Source of the DNA: Anaerolineae bacterium
Lineage (GTDB): Bacteria > Chloroflexota > Anaerolineae > Aggregatilineales > Phototrophicaceae
Assembly (NCBI GenBank): GCA_022823165.1
Contig: JAJDXR010000026.1
Span: 1-56,521 of the forward strand
Length of the DNA stretch: 56,521 nucleotides
Direction of reading: 5' to 3'
Shown in pieces: positions 16,750-24,300 of this stretch. The notes beneath the pieces were generated by a model, which made no database searches, had not been told where the DNA came from, and saw only the letters and a list, made by a program, of their open reading frames with translations. Every line of letters starts with the position of its first letter. Within the stretch, counting starts at the first letter, position 1. The position numbers and the translations under genes are program-made.

Positions 16750-17910
16750 ATGAATTTACCAGTCGACTGGGGAACAATGTGGCTAGGCGGCTTTTGCGCC
16801 GTGGGGGCGCTGGGTGGTTTGCCGGTGCGTGGCGCCGATTACGCCGCCCATGCGCCGCTGGATGATTTGCTGACCCTGCCCCCTGACACAAGTTTACAGA
16901 ACGATGTGACGCTTGAGACCGCCGAACAAGCCTGGTCGGAGCGGCTGGGCGGCGCAATGGTTGTGCTGGCGCGCGATGCCTACCGCGCTCGCCGCTTGCT
17001 GCATCAGGCGGCGGGGATTCAGCCGGGCGAATGGGTCGGTATCCCGGCCAATGCCAGCCACGACCTGGCCGAGTCGGTCAAACATCATAAGGCGCGGCCG
17101 CGCTTTCTGGACTTTGACGCGAATCTGCGGCTGGCAGCGTCCGGTACGCGCTTCACCTGGACGCAGGTGCTGCGCGGCTTGTGGCAACCGCGGAACGCTG
17201 CCTGGCTCGATTGCGCTGACACTCTGCCTGTTCCCGGCGCGGCCGAGCGCTCGGCGGTGACGCTTTTCGGCTTGCATCTGCCTGATGCTGATGACGGCCC
17301 CGGCGCGCTGCTGGTATTCAGTGATGAGGCGCTCTATGCGGAGGTGAAAGCTCTGCGTCAAGCGGCTGACCGCCCGAACGCAGCCTTGGCCTTAGCGCAG
17401 GCTGAACGTCTGCCGGAACTGGCGGAGCGGCAAAGCGCGAATCTGGCGGAGGTACGGCGCGGTCTGCGTGAAGCCGCCGGGCTGGCGACGCACGAGCCCA
17501 ACCGTCTGGCGCTGGCGACCGCGGTCGCGGTACAGATTCCGCCCGAGTGCGATGCCGCCACATTTTACGCCTACGTTGAGCAGGAGAATACGCCCGTGCG
17601 CTGGCTGCCGCAGATTCAACCTCTGCATTACGCCGCGCTGCGCGCTGACGGCGCGCCGGATCACCGGGGAACGGCGGCGAACCTCGCCCGCTGGTTCTAC
17701 GTCCCGGTGGGGCCGGATTACAGCTTAGAGGAGATCAAACACGGTGTGCTGGGCATCGTCAAGGCGGCGGAATATCTCGGTGCGCGCTGGCGCAGCAATC
17801 CAGCCCATGCTGCCGAGTACGCGGCTTTGATGGATCAAACCTACGGCGCCGGGCATGATGCCTACCGCCCGTTGTTCGCGCTGGATGGCGCCTTCGCAGC
17901 GGGCGAGTAG
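16750..17910 (+). CDS. Unknown protein with DegT-aminotransferase-like fold segment
   Basis: I do not recognise the family of this 386-residue protein with confidence. The segment from about residue 50 to 125 (ETAEQAWSERLGGAMVVLARD, then AAGIQPGEWVGIPANASHDLAESV and ARPRFLDFDANL) follows the plan of the PLP-dependent DegT/DnrJ/EryC1 large domain: G-x-E-V-I-x-P, then the F-x-D-x-D strand. I cannot place the PLP-binding Lys. An alternative is a pseudo-enzyme. It lies 21 bases downstream of the Zur-type gene and 2 bases before the degenerate COG0523 gene, so it probably belongs to the same zinc-controlled operon. No signal peptide or zinc-binding cluster is evident. Confidence 0.5.
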   Translation: MNLPVDWGTMWLGGFCAVGALGGLPVRGADYAAHAPLDDLLTLPPDTSLQNDVTLETAEQAWSERLGGAMVVLARDAYRARRLLHQAAGIQPGEWVGIPANASHDLAESVKHHKARPRFLDFDANLRLAASGTRFTWTQVLRGLWQPRNAAWLDCADTLPVPGAAERSAVTLFGLHLPDADDGPGALLVFSDEALYAEVKALRQAADRPNAALALAQAERLPELAERQSANLAEVRRGLREAAGLATHEPNRLALATAVAVQIPPECDAATFYAYVEQENTPVRWLPQIQPLHYAALRADGAPDHRGTAANLARWFYVPVGPDYSLEEIKHGVLGIVKAAEYLGARWRSNPAHAAEYAALMDQTYGAGHDAYRPLFALDGAFAAGE

Positions 17911-17912
17911 CC

Positions 17913-18376
17913 ATGCAGTTGATCGTCATCATCGGGATGCTGCATCAGCCAAAGGCCAGGTTCACGCAGGCCCTCATTGAAGCGCTGTCTGAGGAAACTG
18001 ACCGCCTCGCGCTGCTTGACAATAGCGACGCGCCGCTGGCGATAGCCGGGGTAAGGCGCCAGCGGCTGGCTGGCGGCTGTGTCTGCTGCTCGCTGGCGCC
18101 GGCGCTGATCTCCCAGCTAAGCCGGCTGGATGCTGATTATGCGCTTCTGCCGGTCTCAGCGATGGCGGACCCGGGGGCGCTGGCGTCGATTCTGGATAGC
18201 TTGAGGAGTGAGCGCGTTCAGATTACGACAGTGTCCCTCATTGATAATCTGACTCAGAATCACAACCCGCATCTGACGCGGAACTGGAGTCTTATAGCGA
18301 TGTTCAAGTTTATGAGCCATTTGATTTCCCGGAGGCTGTCCATGCCGCGTTTGGGCAGGAAGCGCTGCCTGGTTGA
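17913..18376 (+). pseudogene. Degenerate COG0523 (CobW-like) protein, frameshifted
   Basis: The frame starts at ATG 17913 and shows the COG0523 landmarks in weakened form: VIIGMLHQPKARFTQAL where the P-loop GFLGSGKT should be, a good GGCVCCSL, and PVSAMADPGALASIL where E-T-x-G-x-A-D-P is expected. After about residue 115 the frame loses sense; in a different frame from about 18278 it continues DAELESYSDVQVYEPFDFPE and ends at TGA 18374-18376. So one frameshift near 18270-18285 is likely; the unshifted frame would run on to 18431 in a repeat. Without a P-loop it is unlikely to bind GTP. It lies between the DegT-like gene and an intact COG0523 GTPase. A sequencing error is possible. Confidence 0.65.
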
Positions 18377-18402
18377 TGCAAAGCCGGTCATATCCCAAAT
18401 TG

Positions 18403-18490
18403 GTAGGGGCGACCCGGTGGGTCGCCCGTGAATTCGGTGAAGGGGCGGTAGATGGGCAGTGTTCTACGCGACCCGCTGAAACACCCCTAC
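18403..18490. repeat. Dispersed palindromic repeat, copy 5
   Basis: GTAGGGGCGACCC-GGT-GGGTCGCCC opens the copy, and CGCGACCC-GCTG-AAACACCCC-TAC closes it. It sits inside the zinc-type gene cluster, between the degenerate and the intact COG0523 genes. Confidence 0.8.
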
Positions 18491-18557
18491 AAATTCACAT
18501 TATTTTCTTGGATTTACTTCTGTACGAATACGACAGTCAAAATGAGGAGAAAGAATC

Positions 18558-19916
18558 ATGCTGAATACAGCTGAAACACGAGTTCCCGTTACAGTGCTGA
18601 CCGGCTTTCTGGGGTCGGGCAAAACCACACTGCTCAACCGCATCCTGACCGAAAATCACGGCAAAAAAATCGCGGTGATTGAGAACGAATTTGGCGAGGT
18701 CGGCATCGACAACGATCTGGTCATTGGCGCGGAAGAAGAAATCTTCGAGATGAACAACGGCTGTATCTGCTGCACCGTGCGGGGTGATTTGATTCGCATC
18801 CTCGGCCATCTGATGAAACGCCGCGACAAGTTTGATTACATCATGATCGAAACCACCGGCATGGCTGACCCCGGTCCCGTCGCGCAGACCTTCTACGTCG
18901 ATGATGACATGCAGCAGAAGCTCCATTTGGATGCGATTGTCACCTTGGTCGACGCCAAGCATATCTGGGAGCATATTGACGACAGCGACGAAGCCAAAGA
19001 ACAGGTTGCCTTTGCTGATGTGATCTTGCTCAACAAGATTGATCTGGTCGCGCCGGAAGACCTCGAGAAGCTCGAAGCCCGCATCAAAAGCATGAACAGC
19101 ATGGCGAAAATCTACCGCAGCCGTGATGCCGTGGTCGAGATGGACAAGATCCTGAATGTGGGCGGCTTCAACCTCGACCGGGCTCTGGAAATCGATCCGA
19201 AGTTCATGGAGCCGGAATACCCCTTTGAATGGTCGGGTATCTATCAGCTCAACAGAGGGGCTTACGAATGGGTGATGGGTGAAGGGCCTGACCCGTCAAT
19301 GGGCGCCGCGCTGCTGCCGCTGGCGAATACGGGCTTGGCGGCGAAGGAAGCGACGCTGATGGACGCGGTGCTAACCTTCTCTGACGATGAGCAGGCGGTA
19401 GAGGCAGGTGAAATGACGCGCCTTGGCAAAGGACAGTACAACCAACTGATGCTGAATGAAAGCGGTGAGACTGTCTTCAATATCGAGATCCAACAGCCGG
19501 GCTATTACATGCTCTTCACCGAACATCACCCGGATGAATTCGACGTGATCTTGCGCGGCGCGGAGTCGGTGCTTGAGCCGCTCGAGACCCGCGAGTACAA
19601 GCCCGATCACGAACACGACGAAGAAGTGACATCCGTTGGCATCACCCTCCCTGGCGATCTCCAGTTAGAGAAGCTCAATAGCTGGCTCAGCCAGCTCCTG
19701 CAGGTACAGGGACCGGACATCTTCCGTATGAAAGGCGTGTTGAGCGTGCGCGGTTGGGATCAGCGCTTCGTATTCCAGGCGGTGCATATGCTATTTGATG
19801 GTCGCCCCGATCGCCCCTGGGGGAAGGAACTGCGTCAAAACAAGCTGATCTTTATCGGGCGCAACCTGGATCGAGCTGCGCTGGAGAACGGCTTCCGCGA
19901 ATGCCTGGCAGCATGA
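18558..19916 (+). CDS. COG0523 (G3E family) zinc GTPase / metallochaperone
   Basis: The 452-residue GTPase has Walker A GFLGSGKT (16-23), switch-region [10 protein letters not shown], the metal-binding CICC (69-72), [11 protein letters not shown] (switch II/Walker B), and NKID for guanine specificity. The C-terminal CobW domain includes [22 protein letters not shown] short His/acidic stretch, DHEHDEE, lies in the linker. Family members deliver Zn2+ or other metals to target proteins during shortage. The start ATG 18558 has GAGGAGA upstream. It follows the Zur-type gene and operators, so zinc control is likely. It overlaps the WD40 gene by 4 bases. Identity as GTPase is firm; zinc specificity is inferred. 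Confidence 0.9.
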   Translation: MLNTAETRVPVTVLTGFLGSGKTTLLNRILTENHGKKIAVIENEFGEVGIDNDLVIGAEEEIFEMNNGCICCTVRGDLIRILGHLMKRRDKFDYIMIETTGMADPGPVAQTFYVDDDMQQKLHLDAIVTLVDAKHIWEHIDDSDEAKEQVAFADVILLNKIDLVAPEDLEKLEARIKSMNSMAKIYRSRDAVVEMDKILNVGGFNLDRALEIDPKFMEPEYPFEWSGIYQLNRGAYEWVMGEGPDPSMGAALLPLANTGLAAKEATLMDAVLTFSDDEQAVEAGEMTRLGKGQYNQLMLNESGETVFNIEIQQPGYYMLFTEHHPDEFDVILRGAESVLEPLETREYKPDHEHDEEVTSVGITLPGDLQLEKLNSWLSQLLQVQGPDIFRMKGVLSVRGWDQRFVFQAVHMLFDGRPDRPWGKELRQNKLIFIGRNLDRAALENGFRECLAA

Positions 19917-20962
19917 TGCGGCGCAAGCGCAAGTCCAAACAGGCGCAGCCAGCGCTAAAGGCATTATGGCGCGCCAACATTGACGATCATCCGATGGGGC
20001 TGGCCTGGTCGCCGGATGGCAAGAGCCTGGCGGTTGCGGGGGTATCGGGACCAATCACGCTGTTTAATGGCGAGGACGGCGCGGTTCAGCACAAGTTGCC
20101 CGGTCATGCCCTGGATACAATGGCGATTTCCTGGCACAATGACAGCCGCCTCCTCGCCAGCGTCGGTCAAGACGGCAAGCTGCGGCTCTGGGATGTCGAG
20201 ACCGGCGCGCAGACATCTGAAGTGGCGGGCGGGGCAAGCTGGGTGGAGCGCGTCGCATTCAGCCCGGTGGGTGATTGGCTGGTGTCGGCCGCCGGGCGCA
20301 AACTGCGATTGTGGAACAGCAGCGGGGAATTGATCCGCGAGTATCCCGATGCGAACAGCACGATTACCGATATCAAGTGGCGCCGTGACGGGGTACAGTT
20401 CGCCATCTCCGCCTACAATGGAATCCTGCTGTATGACCCGGAAGCGGCGGAAGCGCTGCGCCGTTTTGAATGGCAGGGGTCGACGCTCACACTGGAATGG
20501 AGCCCCGATGGCAAATACATCGCCACTGGCGACCAGGACTCGACGGTGCATTTCTGGATCATCGATACCGGGCAGGATCTGCAGATGTGGGGCTACGAAA
20601 CGAAAGTGCTGGAACTGGCATGGAGCTTCAATAGCCGCTTTCTCGCGACCGGCGGCGGGACTCAGGCAGTTATCTGGGACTGTTCCGGCAAGGGACCAGC
20701 CAACACTCAGCCGATCATGCTAGAAGCACATCAGCAACTCATCAAGCATCTGAAATTTCAGCGAAAAGGTATGTTGCTGGCGTCTGGCGGCAATGATGGC
20801 CTGCTGGCGATCTGGAAAGTCAAGAAGAACAAGCCCGCTTTACTGGCGGATGCTGTGTTCAAAGCGCCGATTGCCGGCTTGGCTTGGTCGCCGGATGATC
20901 GTTGTATCGCCGTGTCAGATGAGAGTGGCGCCCTGTCGATAGCGGCCCTGCGGCGAAAATGA
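19913..20962 (+). CDS. WD40-repeat protein in zinc-type operon
   Basis: The 349-residue protein has about seven WD40 blades, each with the S-x-D-x-G/x-L-A/x-W pattern: [70 protein letters not shown] and others to [13 protein letters not shown]. Seven blades would close a beta-propeller of the usual size. The N-terminus ([10 protein letters not shown]) is basic and no signal peptide is seen, so it is cytoplasmic. I start at the ATG 19913, which overlaps the GTPase stop (ATGA), implying coupled translation. A partner of the GTPase is a reasonable guess; WD40 propellers usually scaffold proteins, and no enzyme is seen. Confidence 0.8.
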   Translation: MMRRKRKSKQAQPALKALWRANIDDHPMGLAWSPDGKSLAVAGVSGPITLFNGEDGAVQHKLPGHALDTMAISWHNDSRLLASVGQDGKLRLWDVETGAQTSEVAGGASWVERVAFSPVGDWLVSAAGRKLRLWNSSGELIREYPDANSTITDIKWRRDGVQFAISAYNGILLYDPEAAEALRRFEWQGSTLTLEWSPDGKYIATGDQDSTVHFWIIDTGQDLQMWGYETKVLELAWSFNSRFLATGGGTQAVIWDCSGKGPANTQPIMLEAHQQLIKHLKFQRKGMLLASGGNDGLLAIWKVKKNKPALLADAVFKAPIAGLAWSPDDRCIAVSDESGALSIAALRRK

Positions 20963-21071
20963 GAAAGTTGCACCATTTGAAATTTCCCTCCTCGCGCGCC
21001 GCCTGAAAATCCGTCCTGAGCGCATGCCCGCCGCCGGCGACTATTGTGCGCGTATGGATTACAATGCAGGC

Positions 21072-21587
21072 ATGCCCGAACGCGACGCCGTCCCCTACCT
21101 GGAGTTGATCGTCCGCCACCTGCCGGACTTCGCCGACAGCCAGGCGCGCATACTGCCGGCGACCGGCCAATTCAACACCGTGCTCTGCCTTGATGAGCGC
21201 TGGATCTTCCGCTTCCCCAAGAGCTCGCAGGTCGCCGCTGAGCTGGCGCATGAACTGGAGCTGCTGCCGCGCTTGGGGAGCCGATTGCCGCTGCCGATTC
21301 CTCAACCGCAACTCAGCGCCTTCGATGGCGCCGGCAGAGCGCTTTTCATGGGCTATGCCATGCTGCCCGGCCAGCCGCTGCTGCGCGAGCGCTACGCGCA
21401 GTTAAAAGTTGACGCGCCTGCCGTCGAGCGCATCGCCCGTGATCTGGCGGATTTCCTGCCGGCGCTGCGGAGGCGCCTGCCGCGGGCGCGTTTCTATCGC
21501 GGCAACTACGCGCTGATCCAGGCGCTCTACGCCCTGCGCGATAATGACCAGGCGGAATTTGAGGACGGCATTCGAGATTACGTATAG
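21072..21587 (+). pseudogene. Aminoglycoside-phosphotransferase-like gene lacking the catalytic middle
   Basis: Residues 1-120 match the N-lobe of APH-like kinases: ILPATGQFNTVLCLDERWIFRFPK, then ELAHELELLPRLGSRLPLPIP and FMGYAMLPGQPL. After FLPALRRRLPRA, where the catalytic HGD-x-N and the later DFG-like D-W-E should follow, the frame jumps straight to the usual C-terminal end, RFYRGNYALIQALYALRDND. About 100 residues are therefore missing, in frame. Total length is 171 residues against about 260-290 for an intact member. The result cannot be a working kinase. ATG 21054 is an alternative start. The gene sits immediately upstream of the restriction-modification island. Confidence 0.6.
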
Positions 21588-21627
21588 TAGCAATCTGTAG
21601 GAGGGTGAGGCGAAATCCGCCGGTCAT

Positions 21628-21654
21628 GTTCGCGAACAAGCAACGTAGTATAAT
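21628..21654 (+). promoter_or_regulatory. Promoter with palindrome before the restriction-modification gene
   Basis: GTTCGCGAAC (21628-21637) is a perfect 10-base palindrome, followed by TATAAT at 21649-21654, 44 bases before the start codon. The palindrome occupies the -35 position, so a regulator could bind there. No controller (C) protein gene is seen nearby. Confidence 0.5.
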
Positions 21655-21697
21655 CTCTTCCAAATGTAGAATTGCGTAGGCCTTGGACAATCCGTAG

Positions 21698-24178
21698 ATG
21701 CATATTCATGGAGTCCTAAATCACGAAAACTTACTCCAATATGTGGATAATTTCCGCATTGAAATGTCCCTCAATGGGGAAGCGAAGGCTCATCGCAAGG
21801 GCTTGGGACAGTTCTTTACACCTATTGAAGTTGCTAAGCAGATGCTGCAGTCGGTCGACTCTCTTCCGGATAAAGTCCGTGTGCTGGATCCGGGCGCCGG
21901 CGCTGGTATTCTGTCGGCCGCGGTTTTCACTCACATAATTGCGTCTCAACCAAGAGGTATTACAGAAATAGAATTGGTCATGTACGAAGTTGACGTAAAC
22001 GTTTTGCCTTTCCTGCGAAAAACTTTGGAGATGTGCGCCTCACTGAGCGCGCGACAAGGCATTAACTTCAAATACACAATTCACATGGTTGACTTTATCA
22101 AGGCTGCAACTTCTTGTCTCTATTCTGCGGAGAAATTCGATCTTGCAATCTTGAATCCACCTTACGGAAGGATTAAGTCTGGATGTAAACATTGGCGTTT
22201 GCTAAAGAAATATGGCCTGCCAACCGGTAATTTGTATGCAGCATTCATGACATTGGCCGCAATTCTGCTTAAGGACGATGGTCGTCTCGTTTCAATAACG
22301 CCGCGCAGTTTCTGCAACGGGCCGTACTTTCTTCCTTTTCGCACGGCGTTCTTGTCCCAAATGTCCTTGAGCCACGTTCATGTATATACGTCGCGTAACA
22401 AAGCCTTCGGCGACGACGGCGTTTTGCAGGAAAACATAATTCTTAGCGCGAAGAAGAGCCTGGAGCGCGACGATGTCAGCATTACGTCGAGTGACAGTCC
22501 CCTCGACGAAGACATATCTGTTCAGACACTTAAACATAATGAAGTTGTAAATGCGAGCGATCAGAATCTCGTCTTTCACTTAGTACGAAACAGCAATGAG
22601 CGTGAAGTTAGTCGACTTGTGAATGCGCTCAAATGCAGCCTGCGCGATCTGGACATAAATGTCTCGACAGGGCGTATCGTTGATTTTAGAGCCAGGCATT
22701 TGCTGAGAAGCCCGAATGACGCTGGCAGTGTTCCGCTTCTCTTGCCTTCAAATCTGATCAATGGATACGTGCAATGGCCAATTACACGTTCAAAGAAATT
22801 GAGCGCAATAGATTTTGAGGGTAGCAAGGACAAACTTCTCGTGCCGACAGATAGTTACGTATTAGTGAAACGCTTTTCATCCAAGGAGCAAAAACGGCGC
22901 TTGACAGCCGCAGTCTTGGAGCCGAAACGTTTTGAGTCTCAATTTGTCGGAATCGAAAACCATCTGAATTACTTTCATAAAGACGGGGCGGGTCTAGCGC
23001 CCGGTTTGGCAAAGGGACTCGCAGTTTATCTCAACTCCTCAGTTGTCGACCAGTATTTCCGACTTTTTAGCGGACATACTCAAGTGAATGCAACCGACCT
23101 TGCGAATCTGAAATATCCGGATCTGTCCAGATTACAGAGAATGGGAGCAAGAGTTGGAGATGAGTTTCCAATTCAGACGCAACTGGATCAGATAGTGCTA
23201 GAGGAACTTGAAATGCAAGAACCCGCTCTAACGTCCGTACAAGCGAAAATAAATGAGGCCCTGGATATTCTGCGTACAATAGGCGTTCCGAGCGAACAGC
23301 AGAACAATCGCTCAGCATTAACGCTACTCGCTCTTGTCAACATCAGACCAAACGATAATTGGTCAACGGCGTCGGCGCCATTGCGCACGATTACCCAAAT
23401 GATGGAGTATTTCAGTTCCCATTATGGAACTACGTATGCCCCTAACACCCGAGAGACAGTACGACGCCAAACCACCCATCAATTTTGGCAAATGGGTCTT
23501 GTATCGCACAATCCAGACAAACCTGACCGACCGACCAACAGCCCACACTATTGCTATCAGATAAAGGAACCGCTCTTGCGTCTTGTCCGTACCTTCGCGA
23601 GTCCGTCCTGGGAAAACGAGTTGACGCGCTTTCGTATTGAAATGAGCGACAACTTGAATGCACTGAGTCCACGAAAACGACAAATACAGAAAATCCCCGT
23701 CATATTTCCAGATGGCAGCATTGTGTCAATATCTTCGGGAGGCCAGAATGCGCTTATCAAGCGCATCGTAGAAGAGTTTTGCCCGCGATTCGCCAAAGGA
23801 GGCGAAATTCTGTACTTGGGCGACGCTGGCGACCAATTGAGGGATGATCAGATTCTCAGGTTCAAGGAATTGGGAATACAGTTAAGTAGACACGGAAAAA
23901 AACCAGATGTCATTATCTATGTGAAATCCAAAGATTGGCTAATACTTGTTGAGGCAGTAACAAGTCACGGTCCGATTGACCAAAAAAGACAGAACGAATT
24001 GCGACAGCTTTTCACTGGCAGTTCTGCCGGATTGGTCTATGTAACTGCATTCGAAACCAGGCGAGCCATGACCAAACACTTACGGCGCATTTCTTGGGAA
24101 ACCGAAGTCTGGATTGCGGAATCGCCAGATCATTTGATCCACTTTGACGGCAAAAGATTCCTGGGTCCCTATTCATAA
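21698..24178 (+). CDS. Fused adenine methyltransferase and BsuBI/PstI-type endonuclease
   Basis: This 826-residue polypeptide carries both halves of a restriction-modification system. The N-terminal part is an N6-adenine methyltransferase: QFFTP (39-42), motif I VLDPGAGAGILS (62-73) and motif IV NPPY (153-156). The C-terminal part (about 520-826) has the BsuBI/PstI layout: a helical N-domain with ETVRRQTTHQFWQMGL, then GEILYLGDAGD, the catalytic KKPDVII (Asp737), LVEAVTSHGP (Glu752), LVYVTAF, WETEVWIAESPDHLIHF and the terminal FLGPYS. BsuBI and PstI are normally separate genes, so the fusion is notable. The DNA is AT-richer than its flanks and sits next to a damaged kinase gene. The recognition site may be CTGCAG-like but is unproven. 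Confidence 0.85.
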   Translation: MHIHGVLNHENLLQYVDNFRIEMSLNGEAKAHRKGLGQFFTPIEVAKQMLQSVDSLPDKVRVLDPGAGAGILSAAVFTHIIASQPRGITEIELVMYEVDVNVLPFLRKTLEMCASLSARQGINFKYTIHMVDFIKAATSCLYSAEKFDLAILNPPYGRIKSGCKHWRLLKKYGLPTGNLYAAFMTLAAILLKDDGRLVSITPRSFCNGPYFLPFRTAFLSQMSLSHVHVYTSRNKAFGDDGVLQENIILSAKKSLERDDVSITSSDSPLDEDISVQTLKHNEVVNASDQNLVFHLVRNSNEREVSRLVNALKCSLRDLDINVSTGRIVDFRARHLLRSPNDAGSVPLLLPSNLINGYVQWPITRSKKLSAIDFEGSKDKLLVPTDSYVLVKRFSSKEQKRRLTAAVLEPKRFESQFVGIENHLNYFHKDGAGLAPGLAKGLAVYLNSSVVDQYFRLFSGHTQVNATDLANLKYPDLSRLQRMGARVGDEFPIQTQLDQIVLEELEMQEPALTSVQAKINEALDILRTIGVPSEQQNNRSALTLLALVNIRPNDNWSTASAPLRTITQMMEYFSSHYGTTYAPNTRETVRRQTTHQFWQMGLVSHNPDKPDRPTNSPHYCYQIKEPLLRLVRTFASPSWENELTRFRIEMSDNLNALSPRKRQIQKIPVIFPDGSIVSISSGGQNALIKRIVEEFCPRFAKGGEILYLGDAGDQLRDDQILRFKELGIQLSRHGKKPDVIIYVKSKDWLILVEAVTSHGPIDQKRQNELRQLFTGSSAGLVYVTAFETRRAMTKHLRRISWETEVWIAESPDHLIHFDGKRFLGPYS

Positions 24179-24214
24179 AATCTGGGCTCAAATTATCAGG
24201 AGAATCTGTTTGCG

Positions 24215-24259
24215 GTCTCCGCCCGGAGACGAATGCGCCCGGCGCAACTATGCTATAAT
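24215..24259 (+). promoter_or_regulatory. Extended -10 promoter and palindrome before the TPR gene
   Basis: TGCTATAAT (24251-24259) is an extended -10, 41 bases before ATG 24301. Just upstream GTCTCCG-CC-CGGAGAC (24215-24230) is a perfect 7-base hairpin, possibly an operator or the end of the preceding unit. No good -35 is visible. Confidence 0.5.
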
Positions 24260-24300
24260 TCTTACTGGTTTATCCACAAAGCAGAGTAAACTGGACAGCC

